A stretch of DNA of 36,216 nucleotides from the NCBI GenBank assembly GCA_030452265.1, contig JAKDMQ010000008.1, positions 1 to 36,216 of the forward strand, given 5' to 3'. Below the pieces are notes generated by a model. That model worked only from the letters and a program-made list of their open reading frames with translations. It was not told the origin of the DNA and did no database searches. Position numbers and translations under genes: made by a program. Below, piece after piece: positions 1 to 9,018 of the stretch. This DNA is from Nitrococcus sp. (lineage in GTDB: Bacteria > Pseudomonadota > Gammaproteobacteria > Nitrococcales > Nitrococcaceae). Position 1 is the first letter of the stretch. Every line of letters starts with the position of its first letter.

Positions 1-70
1 GTGTTGCTCGTCGTTCATTTGGAACAACCAAACTTCTCTCCTCGCGCCTTGCCTGACCGGCTGTTGGGCA

Positions 71-105
71 GCAACGCGACGCCGTGGGTGGATGTCAACA
101 GGCCC
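71..105 (-). repeat. Dispersed repeat copy 1 (GGGCCTGTTGACATCCACCCACGGCG... on minus strand), homologous tail continuing to about position 1
   Basis: Minus strand reads GGGCCTGTTGACATCCACCCACG from 105; CAAGGCGC lies exactly 54 nt further (51-44), as in the 8755 copy. Confidence 0.75.
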
Positions 106-140
106 GACATTCAGAGCGAGCGCCACACACTAGTTGGGGT

Positions 141-1196
141 TCAGTGCTGTGGATTCAAGGCATGTCCGAGCAGCTTCGCGGTCACATCGACGATTGGAAT
201 AATCCGATCATAGGGGATCCGCGTTGGGCCGATGACGCCAAGCACGCCCAGCACCTCATCATCGGTCTGATAGCGCGAGGTCACCAAGCTTAGGCCATCA
301 AAGACCTCATAGCCCGATTCCTGGCCAATAAAAATCTGAACCCCCTCCGCCGTCAGGCAGCGGTCGAGCAGATGAATAATTTCCCGTTTCTGATCGAATG
401 CCTCGAAAAGCTGCTTGAGCTTCTCGATATTGGATAGCTCGGCGAATGTCATGAGATTGGTTTCGCCAGCTATCACGTAGTCGTCATCCTCATCCTCCGG
501 CCGCGTGAACTGGCGCCGTGCCACCTCTATCGCCACGCTCATCAGCTCGGTCATCTCTTTGCGGTCATTGTTCATGGCGTCGAGAAGCGCAGCGCGGATC
601 TGCTCGATATCTTTGCCGACAAACTCCGCATTGAGGTAGTTGGAAATGTGCTCGAGCTCGGTTCCGCTGTAATCCCGGTCCGTGTGCAGAACCCGGTTTT
701 GCACCTCCCGTTCATTGACCACCAGGATTGCCAATACCCGCCGCTCGGACAGAGGCAGGAACCCGAGCTGTCGAACGGATCCCATGTGGCGACGCGGAAT
801 GGTCACCACCCCAGCCAACTGCGTCAGCCAGGAGAGCAGATTGGAGGCTGAATCGATCAACACCTCAGGGTTGCGGCCGCGGTCAAAGTGGATTCGCAGC
901 TGCTCGACCTCGCGCTCGCGCAACGGATTGACGGTGAGTAGGCTGTCGACGAAGAACCGGTAACCCCGATCGGTCGGCACCCGCCCGGCCGATGTATGGG
1001 GTGAGCGCAGGTAGCCCGCCTCCTCCAGATCCGCCATGATGTTGCGAACCGTGGCTGGACTGAGATTCAAGCCCGACTCACGTGTCAAGGTACGCGACCC
1101 GGTCGGCTGGCCCTCGCGGATATAACGCTGCACCAAGGCTTTCAGCAACTGCTGAGCACGCTCCTCGAGAATCGGATCCGCCGGCATCCTACTCAT
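141..1196 (-). CDS. hrcA: Heat-inducible transcription repressor HrcA (upstream in-frame ATG at 1253 also possible)
   Basis: ORF with HrcA-typical SGLNLSPATVRNIMADLEEAGYL and SPHTSAGRVPTDRGYRFFVD; CIRCE element just upstream. Confidence 0.96.
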   Translation of the reverse strand: MSRMPADPILEERAQQLLKALVQRYIREGQPTGSRTLTRESGLNLSPATVRNIMADLEEAGYLRSPHTSAGRVPTDRGYRFFVDSLLTVNPLREREVEQLRIHFDRGRNPEVLIDSASNLLSWLTQLAGVVTIPRRHMGSVRQLGFLPLSERRVLAILVVNEREVQNRVLHTDRDYSGTELEHISNYLNAEFVGKDIEQIRAALLDAMNNDRKEMTELMSVAIEVARRQFTRPEDEDDDYVIAGETNLMTFAELSNIEKLKQLFEAFDQKREIIHLLDRCLTAEGVQIFIGQESGYEVFDGLSLVTSRYQTDDEVLGVLGVIGPTRIPYDRIIPIVDVTAKLLGHALNPQH

Positions 1197-1271
1197 GGAT
1201 ACCGCCAGTGATAACGGTTTGCCGGTCCGAGATGGGGAAGTTTTGTATCCCATGATTTTTCAAGCATCCAA

Positions 1272-1298
1272 TTGGCACTCTCTAAGCTAGAGTGCTAA
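1272..1298. promoter_or_regulatory. CIRCE element (HrcA operator)
   Basis: TTGGCACTC-TCTAAGCTA-GAGTGCTAA matches consensus TTAGCACTC-N9-GAGTGCTAA with one mismatch; immediately upstream of hrcA. Confidence 0.93.
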
Positions 1299-1465
1299 CG
1301 GCAAGCTAACAGCCGCCCTCCGGGCTGTCAATAAACCGCCCGGCCACAGCGTGACGGCAATCACCAATCTTCATCCGCGGCAAGCAGATTACGCGTGTGG
1401 TGAAGGAAATTGGCCGGCTAAGGCCAACATGATAACTTGGCGGCGAATGACGAGGAGCGGCTGCG

Positions 1466-2344
1466 ATGCAACGTTTTCACACCATTGGAATCATCGGCAA
1501 AGCCAACGATCCCGATGTCGCGGATACTATCAGCCGTATCGCTCGGCACCTCCAAGGTATCGGGCTTTGTGTCCTGTTGGATGCCGAAAGCGCGCGCGAG
1601 GTACCGGGCCATGACTTCGTTCGGCGCGGGCGCGATGACCTGATCCATGAGATCGACCTGCTCATCGTTGTCGGTGGAGACGGCACGTTGCTTCATGCCG
1701 CGCGCCTGCTGGTCGATCACGAAGTACCGATCCTCGGTATCAACCGCGGTCGCATGGGATTTCTCGTCGATGTCTCCCCGAGCCACCTCGATGAAATCGA
1801 CGCCGTGTTCGCCGGCGAGCTCATTGCCGATGATCGAATGCTGCTGGCCGCGCAGATCTGCCGCGGCGAGGAGACCCTGAGCCGCGGTATCGCACTGAAC
1901 GACGTGGTACTGCATAAATGGAATACGGCACGGATGGTTGATTTCGAAACCTATATCGATGGCGAGCTCACCAATCATTATCACTCCGATGGACTGATTG
2001 TCGCCACACCGACGGGTTCCACGGCGTACGCCATGTCGGGAGGCGGCCCTATCATGCATCCAAATTTGGACGCCATCGCACTGGTACCGATATGTCCACA
2101 TACTCTGAGCAACCGCCCATTGGTGATCAGCGCCCAGAGCACGATCGAGATTGCCGTGCATCCCGGCTCTCTAAAGCAAATCCGGGTGAGCTGTGACGGC
2201 CAGGAGGATCTGGGCTTGGTGAACGCAGGGCGTATCGTTGTGCGCAAACACAGCCGCAAAGTGCACCTGATCCATCCCCCTGCGTATCGCTACTTTGATA
2301 TTCTCCGGGCCAAGCTTCGTTGGGGAGAGCCCAATTTCGGCTGA
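1466..2344 (+). CDS. nadK: NAD kinase
   Basis: VVGGDGTLLHAAR (GGDG motif), TPTGSTAYAMSGGGPIMHP; followed by recN. Confidence 0.96.
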   Translation: MQRFHTIGIIGKANDPDVADTISRIARHLQGIGLCVLLDAESAREVPGHDFVRRGRDDLIHEIDLLIVVGGDGTLLHAARLLVDHEVPILGINRGRMGFLVDVSPSHLDEIDAVFAGELIADDRMLLAAQICRGEETLSRGIALNDVVLHKWNTARMVDFETYIDGELTNHYHSDGLIVATPTGSTAYAMSGGGPIMHPNLDAIALVPICPHTLSNRPLVISAQSTIEIAVHPGSLKQIRVSCDGQEDLGLVNAGRIVVRKHSRKVHLIHPPAYRYFDILRAKLRWGEPNFG

Positions 2345-2380
2345 CGAAACAGCGCATCACCGCGCCGAGGAAATAGCCCC

Positions 2381-4045
2381 ATGCTGCGGCGAATCCAGAT
2401 ACGGAATTTCGCGATCGTCGACGCCGTCGAAATCGCCTTCGAGCACGGTATGACGGCGCTTACCGGAGAGACGGGCGCGGGAAAATCCATCCTACTCGAT
2501 GCGCTCGGTAGCTGCCTTGGTGAGCGCGCCGAGCGCTCGCTCCTGCCCGCCGACGCCGAGCGCGCAGAAATTCATGTCAGCTTCGATCTAGAGCATGCCC
2601 GGCAAGCCCGCGAGTGGCTCGAACAACGCGATCTCCACGCCGACGATGAGTGTATCGTGCGCCGAGTTTTGCAGCGCAGCGGCCGCTCCCAAAGCTACAT
2701 CAATGGCCGCCCCGTGCCATTACAGGATCTCACAGCGCTTGGCAGATGGCTTGTCGGCATTCATAGCCAGCATGCTCATCAATCGCTGCGCCGGCGCGAT
2801 AGTCAGCGTGAGATCCTGGACGCCTTTGGCGACCACGCTACTCTGCTACTGGAGATAGGTGGCTTATACCAAGAGCATCAACGGCTGCGTGGCGAGATTC
2901 GGCGCTTACAAATCGCAGGCGAAAACAACGATGGCCAAATGGAGCTTCTACGCTATCAGGTCAGTGAGCTGACGGCCTTCAATCCGAGCGCCCATGAGCT
3001 CGAGGAGCTAAACCTCGAGCATCGCCGGCTGGCCTCGGCCGAGGAGATCATCACCACCTGTCAGTCAGTCATCGCCGTGCTCTATGAAGACGAGCAAGGA
3101 GTGCAGAGTGTGCTCGGCGGGGCCATGCGCCAACTCGCCGGGAAGAGCGAGCTGGACCCGGCTATCGCCACGGCCCATGAGTTATTCAATGACGCTCTAG
3201 TGCAAATAGGTGAGGGCTGCGAGACCCTGCGCCACTTCAGCGCCAACCTCGAGGTCGACCCTGGTCGGCTGCAACAGGTGGAGCAACGGCTTGGGCAATT
3301 TACCGACCTTGCCCGTAAGCATCGGGTACGCCCGCAGGAGTTATCCGAGCGGTTACAGGTTCTGCGCAACGCGCTCGACGAACAGGCACTGGCGGGTGAG
3401 CGGCTCACTGAGCTGACTAGCCGGTTGGCGCAAGTCGAGCAGGACTATCGCGCCGCGGCCGGCAAGCTCGGTCGCGCGCGGCGCAAGGCAGCCAACGTCC
3501 TGCAGGAGCGCGTCACCTCCATGATCCGCGAGCTCGGCATGCCGGAGGGCGAATTCAGGATTCAGCTCGACCAGGCGGCACAGAACCTCCGCCCACATGG
3601 TATAGATAGCGTGTGTTTTGAGATCCGTACCGGATCCGAGCAGCCGTTTGGCTCGATCAACAAGATCGCCTCGGGGGGAGAGATCTCTCGCATCGGGCTT
3701 GCGCTCGAGGTTGCCACGGCGCGCACGACGCGCATCCCAACGCTGATCTTCGATGAAGCCGACAGCGGCATTGGCGGTGCCGTTGCCGAGGTGGTTGGGC
3801 GCAAGCTGCGCGAGCTTGGCGCGCACCACCAGGTGCTCTGTGTCACACACCTGCCCCAGGTCGCAGCACAGGCCCATCACCAGGTTCGGGTGAGCAAAAG
3901 TGCCATAAACGGGCGCGCCCGAACCGCGGTCGAGCCCCTTGATGCGGTGAGTCGGACCCAGGAAATCGCGCGCATGCTCGGCGGCCTGGAGATCACCGAA
4001 AACACCGTCAATCACGCACGCGAGATGCTACAACGGGTGGATTGA
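2381..4045 (+). CDS. recN: DNA repair protein RecN
   Basis: Walker A TGETGAGKSILLDALG, SGGEISRIGLALE signature, LIFDEADSGIGG Walker B. Confidence 0.97.
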   Translation: MLRRIQIRNFAIVDAVEIAFEHGMTALTGETGAGKSILLDALGSCLGERAERSLLPADAERAEIHVSFDLEHARQAREWLEQRDLHADDECIVRRVLQRSGRSQSYINGRPVPLQDLTALGRWLVGIHSQHAHQSLRRRDSQREILDAFGDHATLLLEIGGLYQEHQRLRGEIRRLQIAGENNDGQMELLRYQVSELTAFNPSAHELEELNLEHRRLASAEEIITTCQSVIAVLYEDEQGVQSVLGGAMRQLAGKSELDPAIATAHELFNDALVQIGEGCETLRHFSANLEVDPGRLQQVEQRLGQFTDLARKHRVRPQELSERLQVLRNALDEQALAGERLTELTSRLAQVEQDYRAAAGKLGRARRKAANVLQERVTSMIRELGMPEGEFRIQLDQAAQNLRPHGIDSVCFEIRTGSEQPFGSINKIASGGEISRIGLALEVATARTTRIPTLIFDEADSGIGGAVAEVVGRKLRELGAHHQVLCVTHLPQVAAQAHHQVRVSKSAINGRARTAVEPLDAVSRTQEIARMLGGLEITENTVNHAREMLQRVD

Positions 4046-4141
4046 GCCAAGTGCCATGAGCTCACGTAGGGCACGCAATACGCCAACTACCCAACCCGCT
4101 CCGCGGGGTAAGCGTGCCGTGTTCTTTACACTCGCTTGCCA

Positions 4142-4558
4142 TCAACGCTTGACGCGGCACTTATGGCAACGGCCATATAGGATCATTGAATGCGCCGTTA
4201 GATCGAATTCATGCTCCTGGGCGATCAATTCCTGCCGCTCCTCGATGATCGAGTCCATGAACTCTTCGATTCCGCCGCATTCGATGCATACCATGTGGTC
4301 GTGGTGCCCACCTTCATTGAGCTCGAAGACGCCCTGGTTGCCCTCGAAGTTGTGGCGCTGAACGAGCCCCGCCGATTCGAACTGCGTGAGGACACGGTAA
4401 ACCGTGGCGAGTCCAATCTCCTCACCTGAGTCCAAGAGACGGCGATAAACATCCTCGGCGGACATATGCTGACGCCGATTTCGCTCCAGGATCTCGAGTA
4501 TCTTCGTTCGCGGCAGCGTAACCTTAAGGCCGGCCTTTCTGAGGTCTTTGGATTCCAA
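4142..4558 (-). CDS. fur: Ferric uptake regulator Fur (likely TTG start; ORF is open to 4678)
   Basis: LESKDLRKAGLKVTLPRTKILEILE, HHDHMVCIECGGIEEF; GGGGAGG placed 5 nt before the TTG at 4558. Confidence 0.93.
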   Translation of the reverse strand: MESKDLRKAGLKVTLPRTKILEILERNRRQHMSAEDVYRRLLDSGEEIGLATVYRVLTQFESAGLVQRHNFEGNQGVFELNEGGHHDHMVCIECGGIEEFMDSIIEERQELIAQEHEFDLTAHSMILYGRCHKCRVKR

Positions 4559-4637
4559 GAACGCCTCCCCGACTCGTATGCAACCGTTGGAAGCTGCGGT
4601 ATCATGCGCCTCGGCTTGACGTAAGGGAACTCTTCCG

Positions 4638-5033
4638 GTGCGCACAACGCTCATATCGACAGCGCTATTATACACCATTTTTTTGCCGCTCTCGGGGTGC
4701 TCCCTATCACAGCTGCCTTTTGTCTACCGCCCGGCCCTGGAGCAGGGCACCGTGCTCAGCAAGGAGAAGATCGCGAAGTTGCGCCCCGGCATGACACCGC
4801 AACAGGTCAAATTCCTGCTCGGAACACCGACCATTCAGGATCCGTTCCATGCCCACCGCTGGGATTATGTATACCTGCGCGATCCCCGCGACGGCGGGCC
4901 GTTGGTGGAACATCGCCTAACGCTCTTCTTCGACCAAAGCCAGCACCTGGAAGCCGCCCGAGGTTATGCGCTACCTCCTGAGAGTGCGCTGCGGCGCGGC
5001 CCACAAAAAAAGGCTCGCCTATCCGCGCGCTAA
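4638..5033 (+). CDS. bamE: Outer membrane protein assembly factor BamE (SmpA/OmlA lipoprotein)
   Basis: Lipobox LSGC, KEKIAKLRPGMTPQQVKFLLGTPTIQDPFHAHRWDYVYLR; divergent from fur. Confidence 0.94.
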   Translation: MRTTLISTALLYTIFLPLSGCSLSQLPFVYRPALEQGTVLSKEKIAKLRPGMTPQQVKFLLGTPTIQDPFHAHRWDYVYLRDPRDGGPLVEHRLTLFFDQSQHLEAARGYALPPESALRRGPQKKARLSAR

Positions 5034-5052
5034 TAACTCGCCCTCAGTGCCG

Positions 5053-5349
5053 CTATTGCGTTGCTCGCTTGGCACGCTGGCGGCGCATCTCCTTGGGATC
5101 GGCGAGCAACGGCCGGTAAATCTCCACTCGATCCTTGTGGCGCAGCCGCTGCGTCAATGCAACGGGCCGACTGAAGATTCCAACCTTTTGGCGCGTAAGG
5201 TCGATTTCGACAAAGCGCTGCTGAATCCCCGAACGGCGGATCGCCCCCTCGACGGTAATGCCCGGGCTTGCTTGCAGTGCAATGATGACCTGATCGTCCG
5301 CATTGGCATAGGCCACTTCTATGCTAATGAGCTCGGGCTCCTGAAGCAT
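5053..5349 (-). CDS. rnfH: RnfH family protein
   Basis: ISIEVAYANADDQVIIALQ...GAIRRSGI...VGIFSRPVALTQRLRHKDRVEIYRPLLADPKEMRRQRA. Confidence 0.92.
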   Translation of the reverse strand: MLQEPELISIEVAYANADDQVIIALQASPGITVEGAIRRSGIQQRFVEIDLTRQKVGIFSRPVALTQRLRHKDRVEIYRPLLADPKEMRRQRAKRATQ

Positions 5350-5398
5350 CTCGATCCCTCCAGCTCAGCGCTCGGCGGACAACGGGCGGGGCATCGCA

Positions 5399-8140
5399 CT
5401 AGAAAAGGCGTTCCAACGCCGCATCAACTCGACTCTGCAGCGCCTCGCCCCCTGGCAACCCATACCACTTCGCAGCCAAACGTTGGGCTTCCTGGCGAGG
5501 CAATGGCTCACCGCCGCTGCCCATGCCCTCGGAGAGCCGTTTGACTTGAAGCTCCAGGCGTAGCGCTTCATCGGCCGGCGCAGACTCGATTCCTGCAAGG
5601 ATCTCCAGGCGCACGCAGATCCGACGTGATGCCTCTGGATCGGCTCCCTTGGGCTTGCCGGCTTCAGCCGCCGCCCAACGCTGCCGCAGCGGCTCGAGCA
5701 GCCATCCTGGAAGCTCCATAGCCTCCGCCGGCGAAATGGGTCCAGTCTCGCCAGCCTCCCAGGCTCGGCTCAGCTCGGCCAGGCGCTTGAGCTCGGCAAG
5801 CTCATGCCGCGCCGCCACCGCCTCGAGTTGCTGGAACCGTTCGCCGAGAGCGTCGCTGACCGCTTCGAAGCGCTCATTCATGGCTCGACCGCCCCGCCCA
5901 TGCGGAAGGGTGAGTGAGCGGAAGACAGACCGCAGTCGAGCCGCCTCTTTGCGCAAAGTCTCGCCGTCGGTGGGGCCACTCTCCCCCACCAGAGCTTCGA
6001 ATTGCACGCAGATCTCCTCCGCCTCCTGCACTAGCTGATCCCGGCGCGAACGGCGGCGAGCACGTTGCGCATCGCGGTCAGCGAATATACCGTCGCATGC
6101 GCCGCGAAACGCCTTCCAGAGCGCCCGATCGGCGGCCGGTCGCGCTGGCCCGAGTGCCTTCCAGTCCTGCTGCAGCCGTTTCACCTGTTCGGCAGCCGCC
6201 TCAGGATCGTCGTGCTCGAGTAGCGCCCGAGCCTGATCCACCAGCTTCGCTTTACACGCGCGATGCGCGGCTCGTTTGACCTCGATGTGGCGCGTCAAGG
6301 TCGCCATGAAAGTCTCAAAGCGCTGGCGCAACGCTCCGAGCTGCTCGCGGTCTACCGGGCCAAAGTGCCGCCACTCCTCCCGCGCTGTATGGCGAATCTG
6401 TTCCAAGGCGCCGACGGCGATTAGATCCCAATCGGCTCGCTCGCAAAATTCCGCGAGCTGGGTGCAGATACGCTCACGCTCGGCCGAATTGATCCGCCGA
6501 CGCTGCGCTTCGGTTTCAAACCACGCCCGACAGGGCGCAAAGGCCCGGTCGGCGGCACGGCTGAACTGCGCCCATAGCGCCCGCGACTGGGTCGAGTCGG
6601 AACCACCGGTTGCCTTCCACTGCGACTGCAGTTCGCGCACGCGCCGGGCGCGCTCCGGTGGGGTGAGCTCCTTGGCCTCGGCGAGCGCCTCCATGGCGTG
6701 GCATAAAGCCTCCTGTTTTGGCAGCACCGCAAACCGTCGCCAGTCCCGCAGCTCCGCGACGCGCGTCATGGCATGCCGCAGCCGGCGCTCGATTTGGCTT
6801 GGCAACGCTCCGCCAGTGCCTTCCGCGAGCTGCCCGGCGCGCTGCAGCAGACGCCGCGCGAGCCGCAGATGTCCCTCATCAAGCGCGTCCTCGAGCTCGT
6901 CGAGCTGGTGCTGCAGTCTCTCGAGAGCTGCATTGCGCACTTGCCGGTGCCGGTCTTGCTCGCTTTCCTCATGCGCGGCGATGAGCCGCCGTCCCTCTCG
7001 CAGCAAGGCGGGGCTCCGGAAATCGCCCGGCCAAGCGATGCGCCGCTCCAGGACGCGCACGACCTCATGGCCTGCGCTTTCTTCGCAAGCGAGCGCCGCC
7101 TCCAGTGCCGCGCACGCTGCCAGATAACGCTGTGCGGCATCCAACCAGGCTCGAGCCTTCGCCGGGCTTCGAGTTGGCTCGCGCGCGGATTGCTGAGATG
7201 GCCGTGCGAGGAGGCGTCGCACTTCCGCAACGGCCTCGGGTGAGGGCTCCCGATTAAAGATTATCTGGTCAATTTCGTCGAGCACGGTCTCGATAGACTC
7301 TGCGTGCTCCGCCTGTGCGGTCGTTTCCGCCGCGGCAGGATCCGCGGAAGTCGGCGCTGGCCGCGAAATGTGAGCCAACGCGTCGAGCGCCGCCGCTAAT
7401 CGCTGCTGCAGCTCCGCCGTCGGTGTATCATCCTGAGCTTCCCAGCGGTTGAGCAGCCGCCGGCGTTCGGCCTCCATTGCCGAGCTCCAGGGTTGCCGCG
7501 CCAGCGCCTCCAGCGCAGCCACCACCTCCATGCGCTCGCGCGCGACCGCCGCCAACCGCATGTGCAGACGATGGAGCTCATCCAGGCGCGCACGCGCAAG
7601 ACGAGCCAGCTTGCCATCGGCCCGCCGCAGCTTGCGCTCCAGGCGTTCCAGCACGGCTTGGTCACGAACGCGCTCGATAGCGATGCGCCGGATTCTCGCC
7701 GCGGCCTCACTGGTGATGATCTCCTCCAGCACCAGCGGATCATCCAGGCGCTCCAATGCCGCAATCCGGATGGGCTCCTCGCGGCCAAGGCGCGCCACCC
7801 ACGCCAATACGGGGCTCTCCTCACAAGCATGCAACGCGGCTAGGCGGGTGGGATAAGCAAGCGCTTCACAGCCCTCCGCCAGAAGCCGGCAGTAGCGAGT
7901 CCGGGCGACCTCGCGCACCGTGGCATCGGTGTCCTCGCGTGCCCGTTGGCACAGCGTCTCGAGCTCGAAGAGCCGTTTGACCGCCGTTGCCCGCACGACG
8001 GGCGAGGGATCGTCCACCGCGAGCGAGCTCAAGGTGGCATACTCGCCGGAATCGGTGGTCGAGAGAGAGGCCGCAGCCTCCTGGCGGATCTTGGGGTTGC
8101 GATGCTGCCAACGAGGTCGGCGAAATCGGTCAAACCACAT
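5399..8140 (-). CDS. DUF349 domain-containing protein, 913 aa, with N-terminal HEAT-like region
   Basis: Long Arg/Glu/Ala-rich helical ORF with repeated LQ.WKA(L/T)G and WKAFRGACDGIF/LWAQFSRAADRAF motifs typical of DUF349. Confidence 0.85.
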   Translation of the reverse strand: MWFDRFRRPRWQHRNPKIRQEAAASLSTTDSGEYATLSSLAVDDPSPVVRATAVKRLFELETLCQRAREDTDATVREVARTRYCRLLAEGCEALAYPTRLAALHACEESPVLAWVARLGREEPIRIAALERLDDPLVLEEIITSEAAARIRRIAIERVRDQAVLERLERKLRRADGKLARLARARLDELHRLHMRLAAVARERMEVVAALEALARQPWSSAMEAERRRLLNRWEAQDDTPTAELQQRLAAALDALAHISRPAPTSADPAAAETTAQAEHAESIETVLDEIDQIIFNREPSPEAVAEVRRLLARPSQQSAREPTRSPAKARAWLDAAQRYLAACAALEAALACEESAGHEVVRVLERRIAWPGDFRSPALLREGRRLIAAHEESEQDRHRQVRNAALERLQHQLDELEDALDEGHLRLARRLLQRAGQLAEGTGGALPSQIERRLRHAMTRVAELRDWRRFAVLPKQEALCHAMEALAEAKELTPPERARRVRELQSQWKATGGSDSTQSRALWAQFSRAADRAFAPCRAWFETEAQRRRINSAERERICTQLAEFCERADWDLIAVGALEQIRHTAREEWRHFGPVDREQLGALRQRFETFMATLTRHIEVKRAAHRACKAKLVDQARALLEHDDPEAAAEQVKRLQQDWKALGPARPAADRALWKAFRGACDGIFADRDAQRARRRSRRDQLVQEAEEICVQFEALVGESGPTDGETLRKEAARLRSVFRSLTLPHGRGGRAMNERFEAVSDALGERFQQLEAVAARHELAELKRLAELSRAWEAGETGPISPAEAMELPGWLLEPLRQRWAAAEAGKPKGADPEASRRICVRLEILAGIESAPADEALRLELQVKRLSEGMGSGGEPLPRQEAQRLAAKWYGLPGGEALQSRVDAALERLF

Positions 8141-8460
8141 GGAGCTACGGATCCTACTGATTCAAACTAGGGTCTGCCCGCCTGCTGCCGCATGATTCGC
8201 GGCGGGGCTAAGCAAAACCTATCACTTACGCGCAATCGCTGCTCGGCTCAAGCCAATCCGAGGGCCAAATGCCCTGATTGTGCACCGCCGGCGCGCTCGC
8301 GCCTAGGGCCCTGACTCGCAGCGCGGAACGAGGCTAGCATAACGCGGGCCAGCGAACCCGCGCGAGCTTCCGAGCAATGCTGTGAGTTCCCCAAGCGATC
8401 GAGCGAACCCGGGTGAGTTCGAATCAGCCGCGGCGCAGCTCGCCGACCCGATCCCGGGGG

Positions 8461-8736
8461 TCAAAGACCGATCGAGAACATGCTCTCGAGATCATGGCGA
8501 GAGTAAGCCTTAAAGGCAATCAGGGTCTCGGTGGACTCGATGCCGTCGAGATTCTGCATGTGCTCGGTAACCAGGTCCGCCAGCGCTTCGTTGCTGTGCA
8601 CGCGAATGATCACGACCAAATCATAGTGCCCACCTACGGAGTACACCTCGGTGACACCGTCCATCTCCGCCAGCACACCCGCTATCTCGTTGACCCGGCC
8701 GCGGGCGGCGTTCAGCAGCACGATCGCGGTTACCAT
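8461..8736 (-). CDS. Lrp/AsnC ligand-binding (RAM) domain protein without HTH
   Basis: 91 aa: MVTAIVLLNAARGRVNEIAGVLAEMDGVTEVYSVGGHYDLVVIIRVHSNEALADLVTEHMQNLDGIESTETLIAFKAYS, a whole RAM domain. Confidence 0.9.
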   Translation of the reverse strand: MVTAIVLLNAARGRVNEIAGVLAEMDGVTEVYSVGGHYDLVVIIRVHSNEALADLVTEHMQNLDGIESTETLIAFKAYSRHDLESMFSIGL

Positions 8737-8754
8737 GAGCTTATTACCTCCCTA

Positions 8755-8816
8755 GGGCCTGTTGACATCCACCCACGACGCCGCGCCGGCGGCCATTTTT
8801 TCGCAAGACAAGGCGC
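8755..8816 (+). repeat. Dispersed repeat copy 2 (GGGCCTGTTGACATCCACCCACGACGCCGCGCCGGC...CAAGGCGC)
   Basis: Identical 23-nt head to copies at 71-105(-) and (with two or three substitutions) 26689; same 54-nt spacing to CAAGGCGC as copy 1. Confidence 0.75.
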
Positions 8817-9018
8817 CACGAGCACAGCGTAGCCAGATTTGTTTGTGGGTGTTTTTTAACCCGGCATGGGTCAAAATGACCCACCTGCTTGCCCTTTGTC
8901 CATACCATTGTGCTGAACAACTCGAGGCGTGGACCACGGCCAAGCTAAAAGCCCCAACGTAATCGAGGCTACAAATGATTATTGAGCTCTCATGAGATAT
9001 TCTACCGATGAATCCGGG

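Noticed and set aside
4100-4140. CCCGC-TCC-GCGGG hairpin between recN and fur as a terminator
   Set aside because: Only 5-bp stem and no U tract.
6276-7127. Plus-strand 283-aa ORF opposite the DUF349 gene
   Set aside because: Ser/Arg-rich antisense translation of a GC-rich coding region, with no recognisable domain; the minus-strand protein explains the region.
8143-8460. Possible tRNA (GAGTTCGAATC T-loop-like string near 8417)
   Set aside because: No acceptor, D or anticodon arms could be folded around it.
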